Source of the DNA: Ancylostoma caninum
Taxonomy: Eukaryota; Nematoda; Chromadorea; Rhabditida; Ancylostomatidae
Assembly: GCA_037903475.1 (NCBI GenBank)
Contig: JBAJFG010000487.1
Coordinates: 1,426,001-1,490,000 of the forward strand
DNA: 64,000 bases
Direction of reading: 5' to 3'
Part shown: positions 33,729-46,257 of the stretch, one piece after another
Position numbering within the stretch: the first letter of the stretch is position 1
Layout: every line of letters begins with the position of its first letter
Made by a program: the position numbers and the translations under genes
Notes under the pieces: generated by a model
The model's database searches: none
Told to the model about the DNA's origin: nothing
What the model saw: only the letters and a program-made list of their open reading frames with translations

Positions 33729-34748
33729 AACTCTTGGCCTGTGCTCAAAATAGACCACACAACAAAGATCCACTATGCCAAGGTTCAAAGAAAGTCGAAC
33801 CCTTCATTCTGCTGAGGAATGTAGTAACAACAGACCATTGATCTTTTATTCGTGCAAAATAACACGCGACAACGAATTTTTTTTTGGATGAAATGACTCA
33901 CAAACTATTGTTTTGGAAGTAGTGCGCAGTGTCTTACAACGTGTTGAGTAACAAGTGAGGCTACGGCAATTTGGTCGATAAAAAATGTGACAGCTGGGTT
34001 ATCAGCTGCGGTCAGATGACAACGATCTGCTGCTTCCAAGGTCAGCGACACAAGCAAATGCAGTGAAGCAAACTGGAGATCTAAAGATTTAGCGTCCTTT
34101 TGTCCCATTCTTCTCATGGATATTCATGCTGGAAATGATGACACTTGCAGTGAAATATGTGGCTCTCGGGAGAGGTGGTGTGCGAGGGGGCGGGGCCGCA
34201 TTGCACTGCATTGATTTTTGCGAGAGGCGCCCCGACAGTGATGCTGGTTGCGAATACCAGCGATTCATATTCTCCTGATTTTTCATCCCGTTATGGTTGT
34301 TTTTGTGAGATATTTCTCTGGAGAACACGTAGGGTTCACCCTCCTTAATACTTTTGAAGCTCTGAAAGGTCTTTTATATACTTTTGAACGTATTATTTGT
34401 AGTTATAGTTAACTTGAAACTTTTGTTAGACTTGTGGAGTAACTCAGAAGCATTGTTAGATGATGAACAATAAAATCGTCAGACGGGTTAGATCCCAAGC
34501 GGAATGTGTCGTTTGGGGCAGGATTTCTTGGACAGAGCACACCAAACTGTCGCCCCTATGGCACTAGGTTGAGCCTGTTCACAACCTCGCAAGAGTTTAT
34601 AATAAATGTTAGGCCTTTGGTTAGAATAAGAAATGAAACACCTGAATATCCTCTTATTCACTGAGGATACGTATGGCTGTGGATTCAAAATACCTTGCTT
34701 TCCCTATTGCGAATGTGAGAAATCTTCAGTTTTCAATGGAATCATATG
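33729..34748. other. intergenic, no gene seen
   Basis: No motif-bearing frame and no recognisable repeat pair. Confidence 0.4.
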
Positions 34749-34989
34749 TACAGTCTATTAGCTCACAGAGGGCGCCCGATCTGACTTTTCCGCAACTACG
34801 ACTTCACCATTTTTAGGCTAACCGATCTGTTTTTTGCACTTTTTTGATATCCATATGGTGTGGTTCCCTCCATTCTTATGTTTCCGCACTGCCATCCGCT
34901 AAAATATCCTTCCAGACGCATTCTGCAGGCAAAGTCGTAATTGCAGACAATGTCAGATCAGGCGCCATCTGTGAGCTAATAGACCATAC
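34749..34989. mobile_element. TA-type MITE, GTCTATTAGCTCACAGA ends
   Basis: GTCTATTAGCTCACAGAGGG at left and its complement at right; pairing continues through GGCGCC..GATCTGAC for about 45 bases. Flanked by TA at left and approximately TA at right. Confidence 0.75.
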
Positions 34990-35123
34990 ACGCTTTTTTT
35001 AAGGCAAAGGGCCTTCCTTTTTAAGTTCTGGGTACGGTTTCGGTCAATAATATTTTGCACCTGGTTGCAGTACGTGATGCTGCAGTATTCTGCGAAGCAA
35101 AAATGATTCACCGGCACCGTATA

Positions 35124-35357
35124 AGGGCAATTTATACTGGGTGCGTGCGTCTATATGATGAAGAATAGGGCCCAGTCGCATAGCAGTCGCATCGCAGTCG
35201 CAGCTCAGACGCACGCGTTTACTGCCTCGCGACGGCCGCACGTTCTTTTCATTGAGGATGTACATGCCGCGTTGACCGGTCTCCATGGAAAATCCTTTAC
35301 AAATGGATGCGTGCGACTGATGCGCGACTGACGCACGCAGCTAGTATAGATTGCCCT
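35124..35357. mobile_element. MITE, AGGGCAATTTATAC family
   Basis: 234 bp with ATA on both sides (35,121-35,123 and 35,358-35,360) and ends AGGGCAATTTATACTGG / AGATTGCCCT. Confidence 0.8.
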
Positions 35358-35796
35358 ATAGTCCTTTCAAATACAACGATAGTTGAGTATTTGTGCCTCC
35401 AGTCCTTGCCGAAAAGACGGATTGCGCGTGCGGTTTCATAGCGTCGCGGCCGAAGAATCGCGCCGGGACCTACTCGACTCTTCCCCACTGAGCATGCTAT
35501 CTCCGCATCCATCTTTCAGGTCCCACCGCGCGGAATCCGTTTATCTTTCCGATAAGGACTGTACATTTACTGCCTATCTTTCCGAATACGGCACTATTTT
35601 AATATCTTCGCAACTATCTTCCTTGGTGAAACACACTATTCCGAAAGTTGGCTAATTCGAATATTTTGAGTGTCATCCTTGTCTCTGTTCTGTACACCGT
35701 CGTGTTTAACGAAATTGACATCGCAGAGCGAGCAAGTGAGACACATCATATTCCAGATTACTACGGACATCCCGCATCGATCGATAGCGGGCGCTA

Positions 35797-38700
35797 ATGG
35801 CAGAGGACACGAAAGAATCCGCCGTGACCGAGGGTCAAAAACCCGACAAAGCAACGCTTAAAAAGGAAGTGGTGGACAACCGTGAGCCTTTCCAGCCAGT
35901 CCCAGCCTTATTTGTCCCATCGCAGCAGAGAGGTCGGGACGTGGCCGTGTACGTTTTCCCGCACGACCAACACCTATGCTACGAATGGTACTATCAACTT
36001 ACTATGGGAGACAACTGCACGCTGACGTACATGTGTTGTGGATGCAAGGCACTGAAGACGCGCAATCGGAAGGCGTATCCACGTCCTGTGGCGTCGTGTC
36101 GCATCATGAACGGCTACTTCGTCACCGATCCGCTGAATCCGATCCGAGCGCACTTCTGCGAGCCACGCGACACGACCAAAGCGACCGCTCGACGTCTCAT
36201 CATCGAGCGCTGCAACGAACTGAGAGATGGTGCTGACAGGCACCAACCGGCGTCCGTAGAACTGCACGAACTCTTGTCCAGGATATCGTCGGAAAAGTTT
36301 AGTGAGTTTTTTTTGAATCTGAAGGCAGCACCTGCTCCAATCTTCGTGTCTGGGATTTTGCTTGATTTAGGGTTTTTCGTAGTCCTTGAACTCATATCTA
36401 ACAGTGAAATAGCGAGAAATTCGCGAGATTGGGGTGCCTTCTTCCGTGCGTCTTGTCGCGCTCCACTGACACTCGTGAGTCCAGGCGCGGTCACACGCGC
36501 TTGTGAATGTGATGGCCTTTGTTAGCTGGCGCGTCGTCGCTGCGAAAGCACGAGCGACGAGGCTGGGTTCACAATGGCGATTCAGAATTCTTTATGGTTA
36601 TGTCATAAATCTTTGTGTTCGTTTAACATTTGCGCTGCTAGTGTGCGTCACCACTAGGACTTTAATTCGGACTCGAGAATTTCGACGGGTATTGGCTTTA
36701 AGTGAATTATGACAAACACTGGTGGCGCATCACAAGCATTGGATGAGCAGAAATAATCATGACTTACCTGCAAAAGAACTGGAATCATTACCACGAACCC
36801 TGCTGTAACGCACATGTTCGCGCCGTGACGACGCGTCAGCTAACAGAGGCTGGGTCGCGTACACTCTGCATTGCGTGAGCTCTGCATTGCGCGACCTATG
36901 AATGCCAATGGGCGCGCATCTAATGCACGGAGAACGGTGATAGAGACACAAGAATGCTATGCGGAGCGTGATTTTACCAGTGGTTGACGCAGTGCGGGGG
37001 CGCCTCCCCGCTTCCCGAGAATGGGTCACCGAATTTTCAAAATTGCCTTATGAAATGGACAAAAATTCCGCACATCCTATTTATAATGCATAGGTGATGC
37101 GGCTCGGCTCAGCAGATGAGCGGTGATGCATGAAGCGAGGATTTTAGAGAAAGCCTGTACCTAGCCCAACATCTTTGGGGTTATTGACACATCCGGGTCT
37201 TCCGTCCATCTTCCATCCGGGTCCACAGGGTGGCGGAGTTGCGGCTTTTTCCCACGCCCCCTCCCTCCCCCAACTGGCTTGCCACGCTTGTTTCCGTCAC
37301 TGGATGATACCCTTAGGGAAAATCACCCCAATTTCGTGGATTTCGTATGCTTTCCGCTATTCGGAAGACTAAATATTACTGCTTTTTTCCTGGATAATCA
37401 TTTTGATCTAGGTGGTTTCTCGATGGAAGAAAGACTGGCGATGATTGAACAAATAACATCTCGCAATGAAAACGGACGAGGCAATGCCCGAAAAGTAGTT
37501 CAAAAAGCTCTGCAACGTGCAAAAAACGTCAGTGTTATCGTTTGCCTTTTCTAGTCCTCAGGAATTACTTTTTTGTAGAAACGTGTGAAACTCATTAACG
37601 GGAGGAAACGTTTCCGATGTATTCTTTGTGCGAGTTTCCGGCAATTTCCCCTCGGACGACGGCCACCGTTCAACCGACATCACATTGCCGTGCTACTAGC
37701 AGCGTTGATGCGTTATAGACAGCTGAGCGTTGATTGTGCGAAGGAGGTGTACCAAACTTGTTCAGTGAAGAGGAAGATGCTGTGCAAGGAACACTACGTC
37801 GAAGCCGTGAGCATCTTCAACTTTATTCTTACTTTGATTCCTGTTCAGATTAATCAATCAATCGATCAGTTGTTTATTCAATACGTAAGTGAAAACGGAA
37901 TTACGAATATGAATTAAATACGACCAACTATTGCTCGGCCTCCCATACATTGCAACCGCAATTGTGGGCCCCGGTCTCAAGTTTGTACAGTCGACCCAAC
38001 GACGCGCCACTTGACAGCGTTGAGAGTAAAGGGAGAGAGAGAGACACGCAGTGTGGCATAGAGGTTACCAGATGGTGAAAAAATCGTTAGATATTTTATA
38101 CTCATAATTATAGTTTATCCGTGGTTTATGCTTATAATTATAGTTTATCCGTGATTTACTAGGGCTCAGAATCAGGAATTCGTTGTGGCTTCCCTGTAGT
38201 CGAACTTCAATAACCCCTTACTGCACCACACCTTACCTGATGAGAGAATGCTATAATTACGGATTTTGAGAATTTCTTACAAGGATCTCTGGCTTCAGCC
38301 TGGTGCAGGACTGTATGTGTGAAGGATTAGGCACGCATATTAATTGAGTACTGGTCACATTTTGTGCCAAGGTTTTCTGCGAGCGCATGGCAGTTTTTTT
38401 TTTCAAGCTGCTTTCCTCTTTCGGGGTGTTAGAATTGTACATGAGCAGAGCGTAAAGAGAGCTTTCATATGCTGACGCGACACTTTGATTTGCGCGGTTT
38501 CCACGCAATGTTGTATGTTCTAGGCTACTTCTGTGATTGCTGAGATAAAAACCACCACATGTGGACCTCCTGGCTGCGACATCGATTTGAATGCTCTTCA
38601 CATGAGCGAATTGACGATCTCATCGGAGCTAATTAAGCATTTGAATAAGGAGAGCGAAAGATTCCAGGTAGGCTGAGATTAATTTCTCCCTCTGAAGTCA

Positions 38701-40493
38701 TATAGCTGGGGCAATCCGAATTTTTATAGGCGAGGGAGCGGCTCACGGCTAGGAGTGTGGCGTTCTTCCTCAACGATACCATGGCATATTGTGTGGATAG
38801 AATCAACAGTAATGAAGCAAGTCGCTCGCATTCTTCTCTAGAAGATTTCGGCGAGGAAGAAAAGGTGCGAGCTTTTCCTTAACGTCATGTAGGGTTAATT
38901 TACGACTTCGTTGTGATTGTAGCGAGAAGGTGAAGGAGAAACGACGGGATCGTCTGCCAGCCCAGAACAGGGTAGGGAGGAAGAAGAGGAACAAAAGATT
39001 ATGGAAATCCTAAGCAATCTAGCTGAAGAAGGATTAGCTGTAGATGTGGTGGGTCTTTTGCTTGACCTAGGTTTGCAAGTTGGACTGAAGTAGTGGTGCT
39101 GCGTAGAAAATTTTGTATATATGAGCGCGTAGAGAAACGCTGCATAGCTTTTTCTGGGAGAGGCTTAACTTTTTTTTTAAATTTATAGGGGATTTTTCGT
39201 TCCAAATTCCCTGGTCATGGACGTAGTTTTTGCAGAAAAAAGAAAATAACGACGAAGCCTTGTCCGAGCTCACCCATCCGCTAATCCTGTTTTCCGAGGC
39301 GATGCGCGGAAATGAGATTGGGACGACTGATAAGCCTGAACCTGGTATTAGTGTCGAGGTAAGCACTTTAACTTACAATATAAAGTCATAATTTGAGCGT
39401 AACTTAAGGTTTTGATTTACTTTTTATTTGCTGAATAACATCTGGTCTTGCACTTTTCATGCTGATAATCAGCTTACCTGTTGCCTTCACGAGCATCGCA
39501 CTTTACTGGGATTTTCTAGGATGAATCGCTGCATCAGTCGCGAGGAGCATCAATCTCAGGCAGTTTTCGTCAACTCCAGACCTCATCAAAAGAGTCTCTG
39601 GTTTCCTCGTTCAAGGACCGACTTTTTTTGGTTGAAGGCAAAAAGCTGCTCGAGTTATTCCGGCACTGTCCCAGATGTGGAGCAAACGTCGAAACTGACA
39701 ACAGTTCGCTGCAGTTCTCTGTTCGTGGTAGCGCTCCCATTGTACATGTGTTCTGCCAGCAGTGTGTAAAGGAGGAAGGCGTTGAAATACGCTGGGAAGG
39801 GATTTCAAGACCTCATGAAGTCAACGAAGAAGTTGTAGATACATCGGGTATGTAGCTCTTACATATTCTATAGCGGAGTAGTTTTTACAGTGCATTGTCC
39901 GCGAAAGCGGCCCTCCTGGCATTGGAGCACGCAGCGCGGTCGTTCAAACAGTTGACCCACGATTGATCTGACATTTTGAGGAGTTTTATCGCTTGTTTCC
40001 TCTTATATTGCCCTTTCTTAGCTCTTAGAAGAAGTGAAGAAGGGAACAGACGACAAAATTTGTCAAAGAAGCCAGATCGATCGTGCGTCAATTTGACCGA
40101 CCGCGCTTCGTGCTCCATTGCCTGGAGGGCCGCTATCGCGTACAATGCACTATCAAAATGACTCCACTATACTTGATATAACTAGTAAACTTAGAACCAA
40201 ATGTCTGTTCCGTTTCCTCAATATGGTATTAGATATGTTCTAAGTTGAATTTTCAATTTCAATTAGGTTGATAATTTGACTGTTCAAAAAGGAGAGAGAG
40301 AGCAATGAATTTGTGGATAGAAGATTTTAGAGGGGTTAGGGTTTCTTTTCTCTGAATATTCGAATTTCTGAGTTGGTTTCTAAATTCTTAACTAAATTAA
40401 TTAGTTCAATTCGGCCCTAATTATAGCCACCGATTATGTTGAAGTATTATTTCTCGACTTTTCCTTATAGGTGAAGGTGGAACTTCGGAATAG
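35797..40493 (+). CDS. LIN-15-like single-cassette zinc protein
   Basis: Nine exons, 35,797-36,301, 37,412-37,527, 37,579-37,806, 38,524-38,667, 38,730-38,864, 38,923-39,048, 39,236-39,358, 39,520-39,847 and 40,471-40,493, join in frame to 575 residues. Residues about 50-160 form a Cys/His domain (MCCGCKALK, then RAHFCEP) in the layout of nematode FLYWCH-like fingers. Next come a helical stretch (GFSMEERLAMIEQI), the C2CH exon (FRCILC, then KRKMLCKEHYVEA), linkers, and the zinc ribbon (KLLELFRHCPRCG, FCQQC, RWEG). The order and phases copy one cassette of the 15.9-kb gene, with two extra acidic exons before the ribbon. The stop follows GEGGTSE. The ATG at 35,797 is preceded by a possible trans-splice acceptor (TTCCAG, ends 35,756). 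A nuclear, DNA- or chromatin-binding role is likely but inferred. Confidence 0.7.
36318..36702. mobile_element. inverted copy of the 16,665 MITE in intron 1
   Basis: Begins GAAGGCAGCACCTGC just 16 bases after the exon 1 donor and ends before TTTAAG. Reads as the reverse complement of 16,665-17,066. A partial forward copy follows to about 36,900. Confidence 0.65.
36978..37302. mobile_element. hAT-type MITE with 8-bp flanks
   Basis: CAGTGGTTGACGCAG at left and CCGTCACTG at right, flanked by GATTTTAC and GATGATAC (6 of 8 match). It is related to 61,328-61,585 by the shared CCCGAGAATGGGTC string and the TTTTTCCCAC stretch. It contains a fragment of the 6,651-type MITE at 37,081-37,160. Confidence 0.6.
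39886..40152. mobile_element. palindromic MITE, CAGTGCATTGTCCGCG ends
   Basis: AGTGCATTGT..GCGGCCCTCC at left pairs with the right arm for about 60 bases (GGAGCACG, GCGCGGTCG). TA at the ends. Lies in the last intron of the 35.8-kb gene. Confidence 0.7.
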
Positions 40494-40527
40494 AACGGGT
40501 TCGAAGACGCTGGTTCAAATATTAACA

Positions 40528-40763
40528 GCCTCTCCGAAACGACGAGTTCGCCTACGCATGCGAGGATCGAGAGGCGGCGCGGCTGGAACGGATGCTGTTA
40601 GCTGCCATGTCGTCCACGTCACAGCCAAATCATTGGTGGATACCATAAAGATAACGATGGAACGTGATACGCAGATTAGAGATGATGACGTGGAGTGCTG
40701 GCAAGCGTAGCAGCCTCTGGATCCCCGCGTGCGTGGGCGGACTCGTCGTTTCGGACAGACTGT
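40528..40763. mobile_element. palindromic MITE just after the stop
   Basis: CCGAAACGACGAG..CGCC.ACGCA at left and its complement at right (CTCGTCGTTTCGG). It forms the 3' flank of the 35.8-kb gene and accounts for the arginine-rich open frame that crosses it. Confidence 0.65.
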
Positions 40764-41598
40764 AGGCACTTATGAGTGTTTGTCAGCGAAAATCGTATCC
40801 CATCAGTGCCTTCCTTGTTGCGAATCTGTGTGGTTGCAGTGTTTACATTTGTATTTACTACACGTTCTTCATTTTACTTCTAGTTTTCTTATTCACATTC
40901 AGTTGTTATGTTTTCAATTATCACAAATGTGTCATGAACGTTGACGTGTGCTAAAATTGCAACTTGCCCCTAGTTGCACGCGATGTTTCTTCATTCGAGG
41001 GAGGGCCAGGCTACTCAAAAAAGGTTCCCAAGATTGAATTTTGATCTTAAAGGCAACATTTTTCTTTGTTTAAAAGCGTGGACCATAACAACTTCCTGTT
41101 GGGTTCCATTTTCATTCGAAGTCTATGAAATGCCTAAGATTGGCGCCTTGCCTCTGTTCTTTTCTCATTGTTCGTGTTATGTACTTGAAGTTGATCTCTG
41201 CTCATCGTTTAATGCTAGCATTGGCTCGAGATATGTTACATTTGTCGTGCTTATTACTGGTACAGTGTAGAAGTTCTTTAGCCTACATCGTTCAACGCTA
41301 ACAGTAGCCTTTTGTCAGTTATGCTTCTGACTGGTATTCGATTTCATCGATTCATGCAATTTGAACAATGAAACGACCTAAATTTCGAGATGGGTTCCAC
41401 TGTGACTTGATTTGGCAACGTTATGTGTGAATTTCTCATAAAATAAATCTTTGAGAATGCGATTAAGAGACATTTTACCTTTGGTCACATTCCATGTTAC
41501 AAATAGAAAAATTGCGGACAAGATTTTCGTTTTATAATCAACACAATGGATTCATCAGATGCAAATAATGGTAGTTGGATAGTACATCCGTGTTTCCA
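40764..41598. other. intergenic between LIN-15-like gene and SETD9
   Basis: AT-rich, no motif-bearing frame. AATAAA at about 41,441 might serve a transcript end. Confidence 0.4.
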
Positions 41599-43699
41599 AT
41601 GATTTCGAAAAGTTTCTTCCGTCACATCCGTGCCCGTCTTGTTAACTATCGCTGGCGGTTCGCACCAGCGGTTTATGCAAAATTGGCTAGACAGGATCGC
41701 AGAGCTATACCTACCACCATAGACATCTCTAGTGAAGAAATTGGTGAGTGCTATAGTGCGTTCCACAAGGGAAAAAAGAGGGAGGAAGAAACAAATAGTA
41801 ACTAGACGGCAAACCCGGCTTCGCTCGGGTGTTTCGCTCCCCCGGCTACTTCACATTGCTGAGTACAACTACTATTGCCGATAAATTTATTAAAATGCCC
41901 GTAATTCTGGTGATCAGCACATTAGTAAACCTCAAGTGACCTTTTCCCACCTACCCGTGAGAGCAAAGTCAGCAATGTCATTTCGATGACACCAAATCGA
42001 TGTGTTCGTGCAAAATGATCGTCATATTCATATTCAGCTCATTGAAGAACCCCAGTAGACATGTCCCTACCGCCCCATGGGCAAGTATTGCAAAAAGTCA
42101 ATAAAATCGATAAATCGATATCTTTGTGCAAAACGGTTATCATATTCCTCTTCGGAGTATTGAAAAACCCCAGTAGACATGCTTTCATCGACCTTTGTTA
42201 AAAAATGTCGGAAAACCAATAAAATCGATATAGTCGGTAAATCAATCGATAATCCAAGGTGCGAAGTAGCCTTAAACCTCCGCCCGCCCAGGGGGGGGGG
42301 GGTGAGTGTGCAAAGTTTGGTCTCGATCGGTTGACTCTCCGCAATTTCTATAAGGAATATACATACATACATATATATGTACACACACACACGCACAGAC
42401 ATTCTACTTTATATACTGCTTTCTCAAAAATTCTTGCCTCACGCTTAACCGCCGGTGACCCTCGCCATGTCACACTAAGTTTGATAATGCATAGGTGATG
42501 CGGCGCGGCCTAGCAGATGGGCCGTGAAGCATGAGGCAAGTATTTTTGAGAAGGACTGTAACTCATGTCATTACGACGCGTCGTAAAGGAAAGGGGCCCG
42601 TACGAGAATATAATATCTTCGTAATGAATTTGCTCAAAATCATAATTAATGCTGTCAGCGTATTGTAGTGGCGGATGCAGGGCGGAGGGGGGGGGGCAAA
42701 ATAAAAGAAACTATAAAATAATTAAGAACTTTGTATTGGCTTACTTTTGTTTATTCTTATTACTGTCTTTAAACATTTATTATTAATCATTTAATATTAA
42801 AACCATTACTTTTAGTATCTCTGTCCTCCATTCGAGTCTCTAGAGGGTGAAACGCCACGTTTCTTCCTCCACCTCCCCCCCCCCCGCCCTCCCCTCCGTC
42901 GCGCCTTATCACACCTGGATCAGGCACTGGCATATTCGCTGTTTTAGACTCACAGCTGCGTGCAACTCTAGAAGCTTTGGCCTCTGAGTTTTCTACCATC
43001 GACTTCCGGAAAACGCTCACGGTTGAATTACGAGATCACGCATATGATCTGCTCGAAAAACACTTGGGTTTCAAACTTGTTAGAAAGCCAAGCACAATCA
43101 AGGACTGTGGACGAGGGATATTTGTCGAGAAAGGTGAGGATATTTATTCTTTTGTTCCACATACTTGAAGGAGTAATAATTCAGGTCGAATACCCCCTCG
43201 TACAGTAGTTTCACTGTATCCGGGTACAATCTATAATCCATGGGATTCGATTCTTCTGCAGTCGATAGGAAATCAATTCGTTTTGCGGTGCCGTGATGGT
43301 GTGATAGTTGACGGGAACGATGTTCGTCTGTCTAGACGTGTGCATCGTTCATGCTGCTATAGAGATCTAGCTCCAGCCGTCAGTGATCTAACATGGCTTG
43401 AGGTGGGCTTAGATTGAAAAAAGAAAAGAAAAATTCTTAAGTGATGATGAAAATTCTAGGAACACCCTTTCAATTTTCTGAATATGGGCCAATATGTGAA
43501 CAATGAACCTGGGCACCAACTGCATAACGTGCAGTACGTCGACTTCGACATACACAAGTGGCCCATTAGATTACGGAAGTTTCTACCATATGCTGTGTAC
43601 TCTCCACGCAGGGATCTCCCACTGAGAGTGGTGGGATTAGTGTCAGTAAGAGAAATTGTTGAAGGTGAAGAGTTGTTCTCTGCCTATTTATCAAAGTAG
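41599..43699 (+). CDS. setd9: SET domain protein, SETD9 orthologue
   Basis: Exons 41,599-41,743, 42,924-43,133, 43,185-43,402 and 43,460-43,699 join in phases 1, 1 and 0 and give 270 residues, close to vertebrate SETD9. Exon 1 has the family's N-terminal RWRFAPAVYAKL block. The SET region shows GRGIFVEKGR, LYPGTIYNPW, LLQSIGNQFV, DGNDVRLSRRVHRSC, GQYVNN and GEELFSAY near the C-terminus. Family role: SET proteins are S-adenosylmethionine-dependent lysine methyltransferases; the substrate of SETD9 is not something I can state. Intron 1 (1,180 bp) carries repeats and a MITE, while introns 2 and 3 are 51 and 57 bp. The ATG at 41,599 was chosen because the conserved N-terminal block follows at once. 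No damage seen. Confidence 0.9.
41803..42402. repeat. intronic repeat block in SETD9
   Basis: Starts with GGCAAACCCGGCTTCGCTCGG. Two diverged units of about 115 bases follow (around 42,003-42,120 and 42,121-42,240), each with CCCCAGTAGACATG and AATAAAATCGATA. A G run lies at 42,291-42,302 and an AC/AT microsatellite at 42,360-42,400. Confidence 0.6.
42414..42560. mobile_element. TA-flanked MITE, CTCAAAAAT family
   Basis: 147-bp copy of the 6,651-6,798 element inside SETD9 intron 1. Same ends and same CATAGGTGATGCGGC core. Confidence 0.75.
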
Positions 43700-43855
43700 C
43701 CACATATATACAGTCACAGTCATAATCATACTTAGTATTAATTGCATTGTGTGCGTTTGTTTGTTTGTTTGCCTGTGCAAGAGAATCACCCATTGCCCTG
43801 AAGATCTTAACTACATCACGATGTTCAGCGTCTGGAGTTATGTACGAAAAGTGTG

Positions 43856-44072
43856 TGCAGTCCTGTAGATCAGGAGGGAAGCACGTCGTTCCACGTTGTC
43901 ATCTAAAGGAAGCAGATCATGGGTCGACATGTTAGAAATGACTGAAGACAACGTTCGACCGTGATACGCAGTTATGTCTAACATGTCAATCAATGATCTT
44001 CTTGTTACAGATAATGACGTGGGGGAGCACAAGCGTTGCGGAGATCCTTCTGTCTCAATCTAAAGCACTATA
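43856..44072. mobile_element. decayed MITE, CAGTCCTGTAGATCAGGAGG family
   Basis: The left end CAGTCCTGTAGATCAGGAGG is intact; the right end is mutated (CTCAATCTAAAGCACTATA). Confidence 0.7.
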
Positions 44073-44128
44073 TGTGTATTTTTGTTTTTACCTCAATTGA
44101 CACGTGTTTTGTGAGGCAACACGTGCAT

Positions 44129-44464
44129 GACATCGGGGTGTTCCCCCATTTTCTCCCTGAGAATCGATGAGTCAATCATTCAAATTGCTGAAAATTACGC
44201 CACTTACCAGATTTGGCAACTTTGGCGATCAGGAGAGTTATTGGCACGATAGCAGGAGAGTGGAGACTCTTTGCAGTAGAAACTTTTGCCAGGGTGCTAT
44301 GACTTCTTTGCGCTCGCTTCTTTACAGAAGTACACTTGAACAGGCAGAGAGTGGAATCTGATTGAACAGCGCCGGACATTAAGAAGTGTCTGAGAGTAAC
44401 TTCGGGGAATTTGAGCAACTGCTTCACAGGTTTTCACGAGAAAATGCGGGAATACCCCGACGTC
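44129..44464. repeat. imperfect inverted repeat, GACATCGGGGTGTTCCC ends
   Basis: GACATCGGGGTGTTCCCCC at left pairs with the right end GGGAATACCCCGACGTC. The inside is diverged. Confidence 0.5.
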
Positions 44465-44745
44465 GGGCGAGTTTTGCCTTCTCCCATCGCCACCTAGCGA
44501 AGCCACCGGAATAGCCCATGGCCACTGCTACCAGTATTTCTGAAGCGGGACCACAGAACATCCTTGTCAGCCGATTTGAAGTGTGCCATCGTCAGCAATA
44601 AATAAAAAAAATTGAAAAATTAAGATCCACGGTCTTGTATGCATGATGCTTATCGATGCGGATCTCCCCAGTATCCTCTTAAGATGTAAGAATGGCAGGC
44701 TGTGTGGAATGAGTGTACGTAGCCCGTGGAAGCTCAGAAAATTAC

Positions 44746-45159
44746 TTAAAGGCAGGGTCCACCTCATCTTCGTAGTTCAGCTAACAGCAGATTCTGCATC
44801 TACTCGGCGCGGTGGTTCCAACGGTATACCTAAATGGTCTCAGAATTGTCTATAAACCCGTCTTCCGGGACGGGGTCTGTAACAGTTTGCCAACACGAGT
44901 TGACCTGTGAAGCCGTTGATCCTATCGATTGAACACGCCAAGACTCGTTGACCAAAACGGCAGCCGTGGCAGGCAGCCAGCACAGCTTGGAGCGATCCGC
45001 CTCCGGGCTCCAAATTTTTACCCAGTTCGTGCCTTTCAAAAATGGGTATTTCGTCGCTTCTGTGCCTGTTGATGTACATCCCAGGGATCAACATGATGAG
45101 AAGGTCTAGGATATGTTGGCAAATCCAACAGGCAGAACGAGGTGGCCCCCTGCCTTTAA
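44746..45159. mobile_element. TTAA-flanked MITE, AGGCAGGG ends
   Basis: TTAA at both ends (44,746-44,749 and 45,156-45,159) with AGGCAGGGTCCACCTC at left and GAGGTGGCCCCCTGCCT at right. A relative of the 26,575 family. Confidence 0.7.
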
Positions 45160-46257
45160 GCTTTGTAGTTTCGATTACATAGCTAATGAACCTGCATGCA
45201 CGTGAAGGTGTGCCATGAGTGCGAATTAGGCAGAAACAGAAAAATAAATTTTTAAAAACATAGAGTTGCTACCATGAGCCCAAAAGTCGAGTGCTAAGGT
45301 TTTCTTAGTCCTGATCATAATGGCACTAGGTAAAAAATCCGACTTCTAGAAAAGCCGAGGCCGTAAAAGTTTGGGGGGGGGGGGTGCCCTGCAATTATGA
45401 AAAGCACTGTAGCTAAGGTCTTTAGAAACTCCATCCCCTTTCAAGTTCTTGCTGAATATTGAAAAAAAGCAACACGGTGTTAGCATGTTAACGTGTTCCA
45501 CAGCCATTGCATTTGTTAGCACTAGGTAACTCATTTGGGATTATCGGACACTTACCACCCGCACGCGTCAAGCCCCGGTGAGACAGCGCACAGAAAACGG
45601 CTGTTTATAGTCTCTTCCTAGAAAGAACAATTCAGTCTTGATTCTTTGTTTCATTTTATGAAGTATTTTCGATTTTATGAAGTAATTTATTTTATGAAGT
45701 AATTTCGAGAATTCGGCGCTTGCGTCTATTTACCTATTTCAATGGTATGTCTTGGTTTGTTTGTATTTGTATGGAAATGTGTAGAATACAGGTGAGGTCA
45801 CTGTTTATTGGAATTTGTTCTTGTTGTTCACAATATTATTCCTTCAGGAACACACCCAGCCCGTAGACCTGAAATATTTCATTCTATTAATTTCAGCTGT
45901 CTTGCGTATTGAATCGTATGACCACGTTGCCTTGCGTCTAGCATGATACACAGTACGACTAAGAATTTGGCGAGGAGGGGGGAAGGTAAGCCTTAGCAGT
46001 AAATAAGACAGGATGACAGTAAATGGGTGGAGATAGCCTTAACTCTCGATAACTGGAGTTGTCTGTGCACTTATTTTTGACCATTCGGATCTCGAATATA
46101 TTCGAAAAACAAGAATTTGCATCGAGAGCATTTAATAGTGAATGTTCTAGTAATCAAATGATTTACATTCTAAGAACATATTACACTCTATTAGTTGTTC
46201 CATTTTTTCTGCTCGAAGGCATGGGAATCAAAATCTTCACTTCTAAGTATGAACAAT
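45160..46257. other. intergenic, no gene seen
   Basis: A G run at 45,373-45,384 and AT-rich DNA. Confidence 0.4.

Noticed and set aside
40471..40710. Arginine-rich 79-residue frame after the 35.8-kb gene
   Set aside because: The frame needed by the splice phase stops after seven codons at 40,493, and the rest lies in a MITE with matching arms.
44830..45094. Minus-strand frames of 69-84 residues
   Set aside because: They lie inside the TTAA-flanked MITE at 44,746-45,159.
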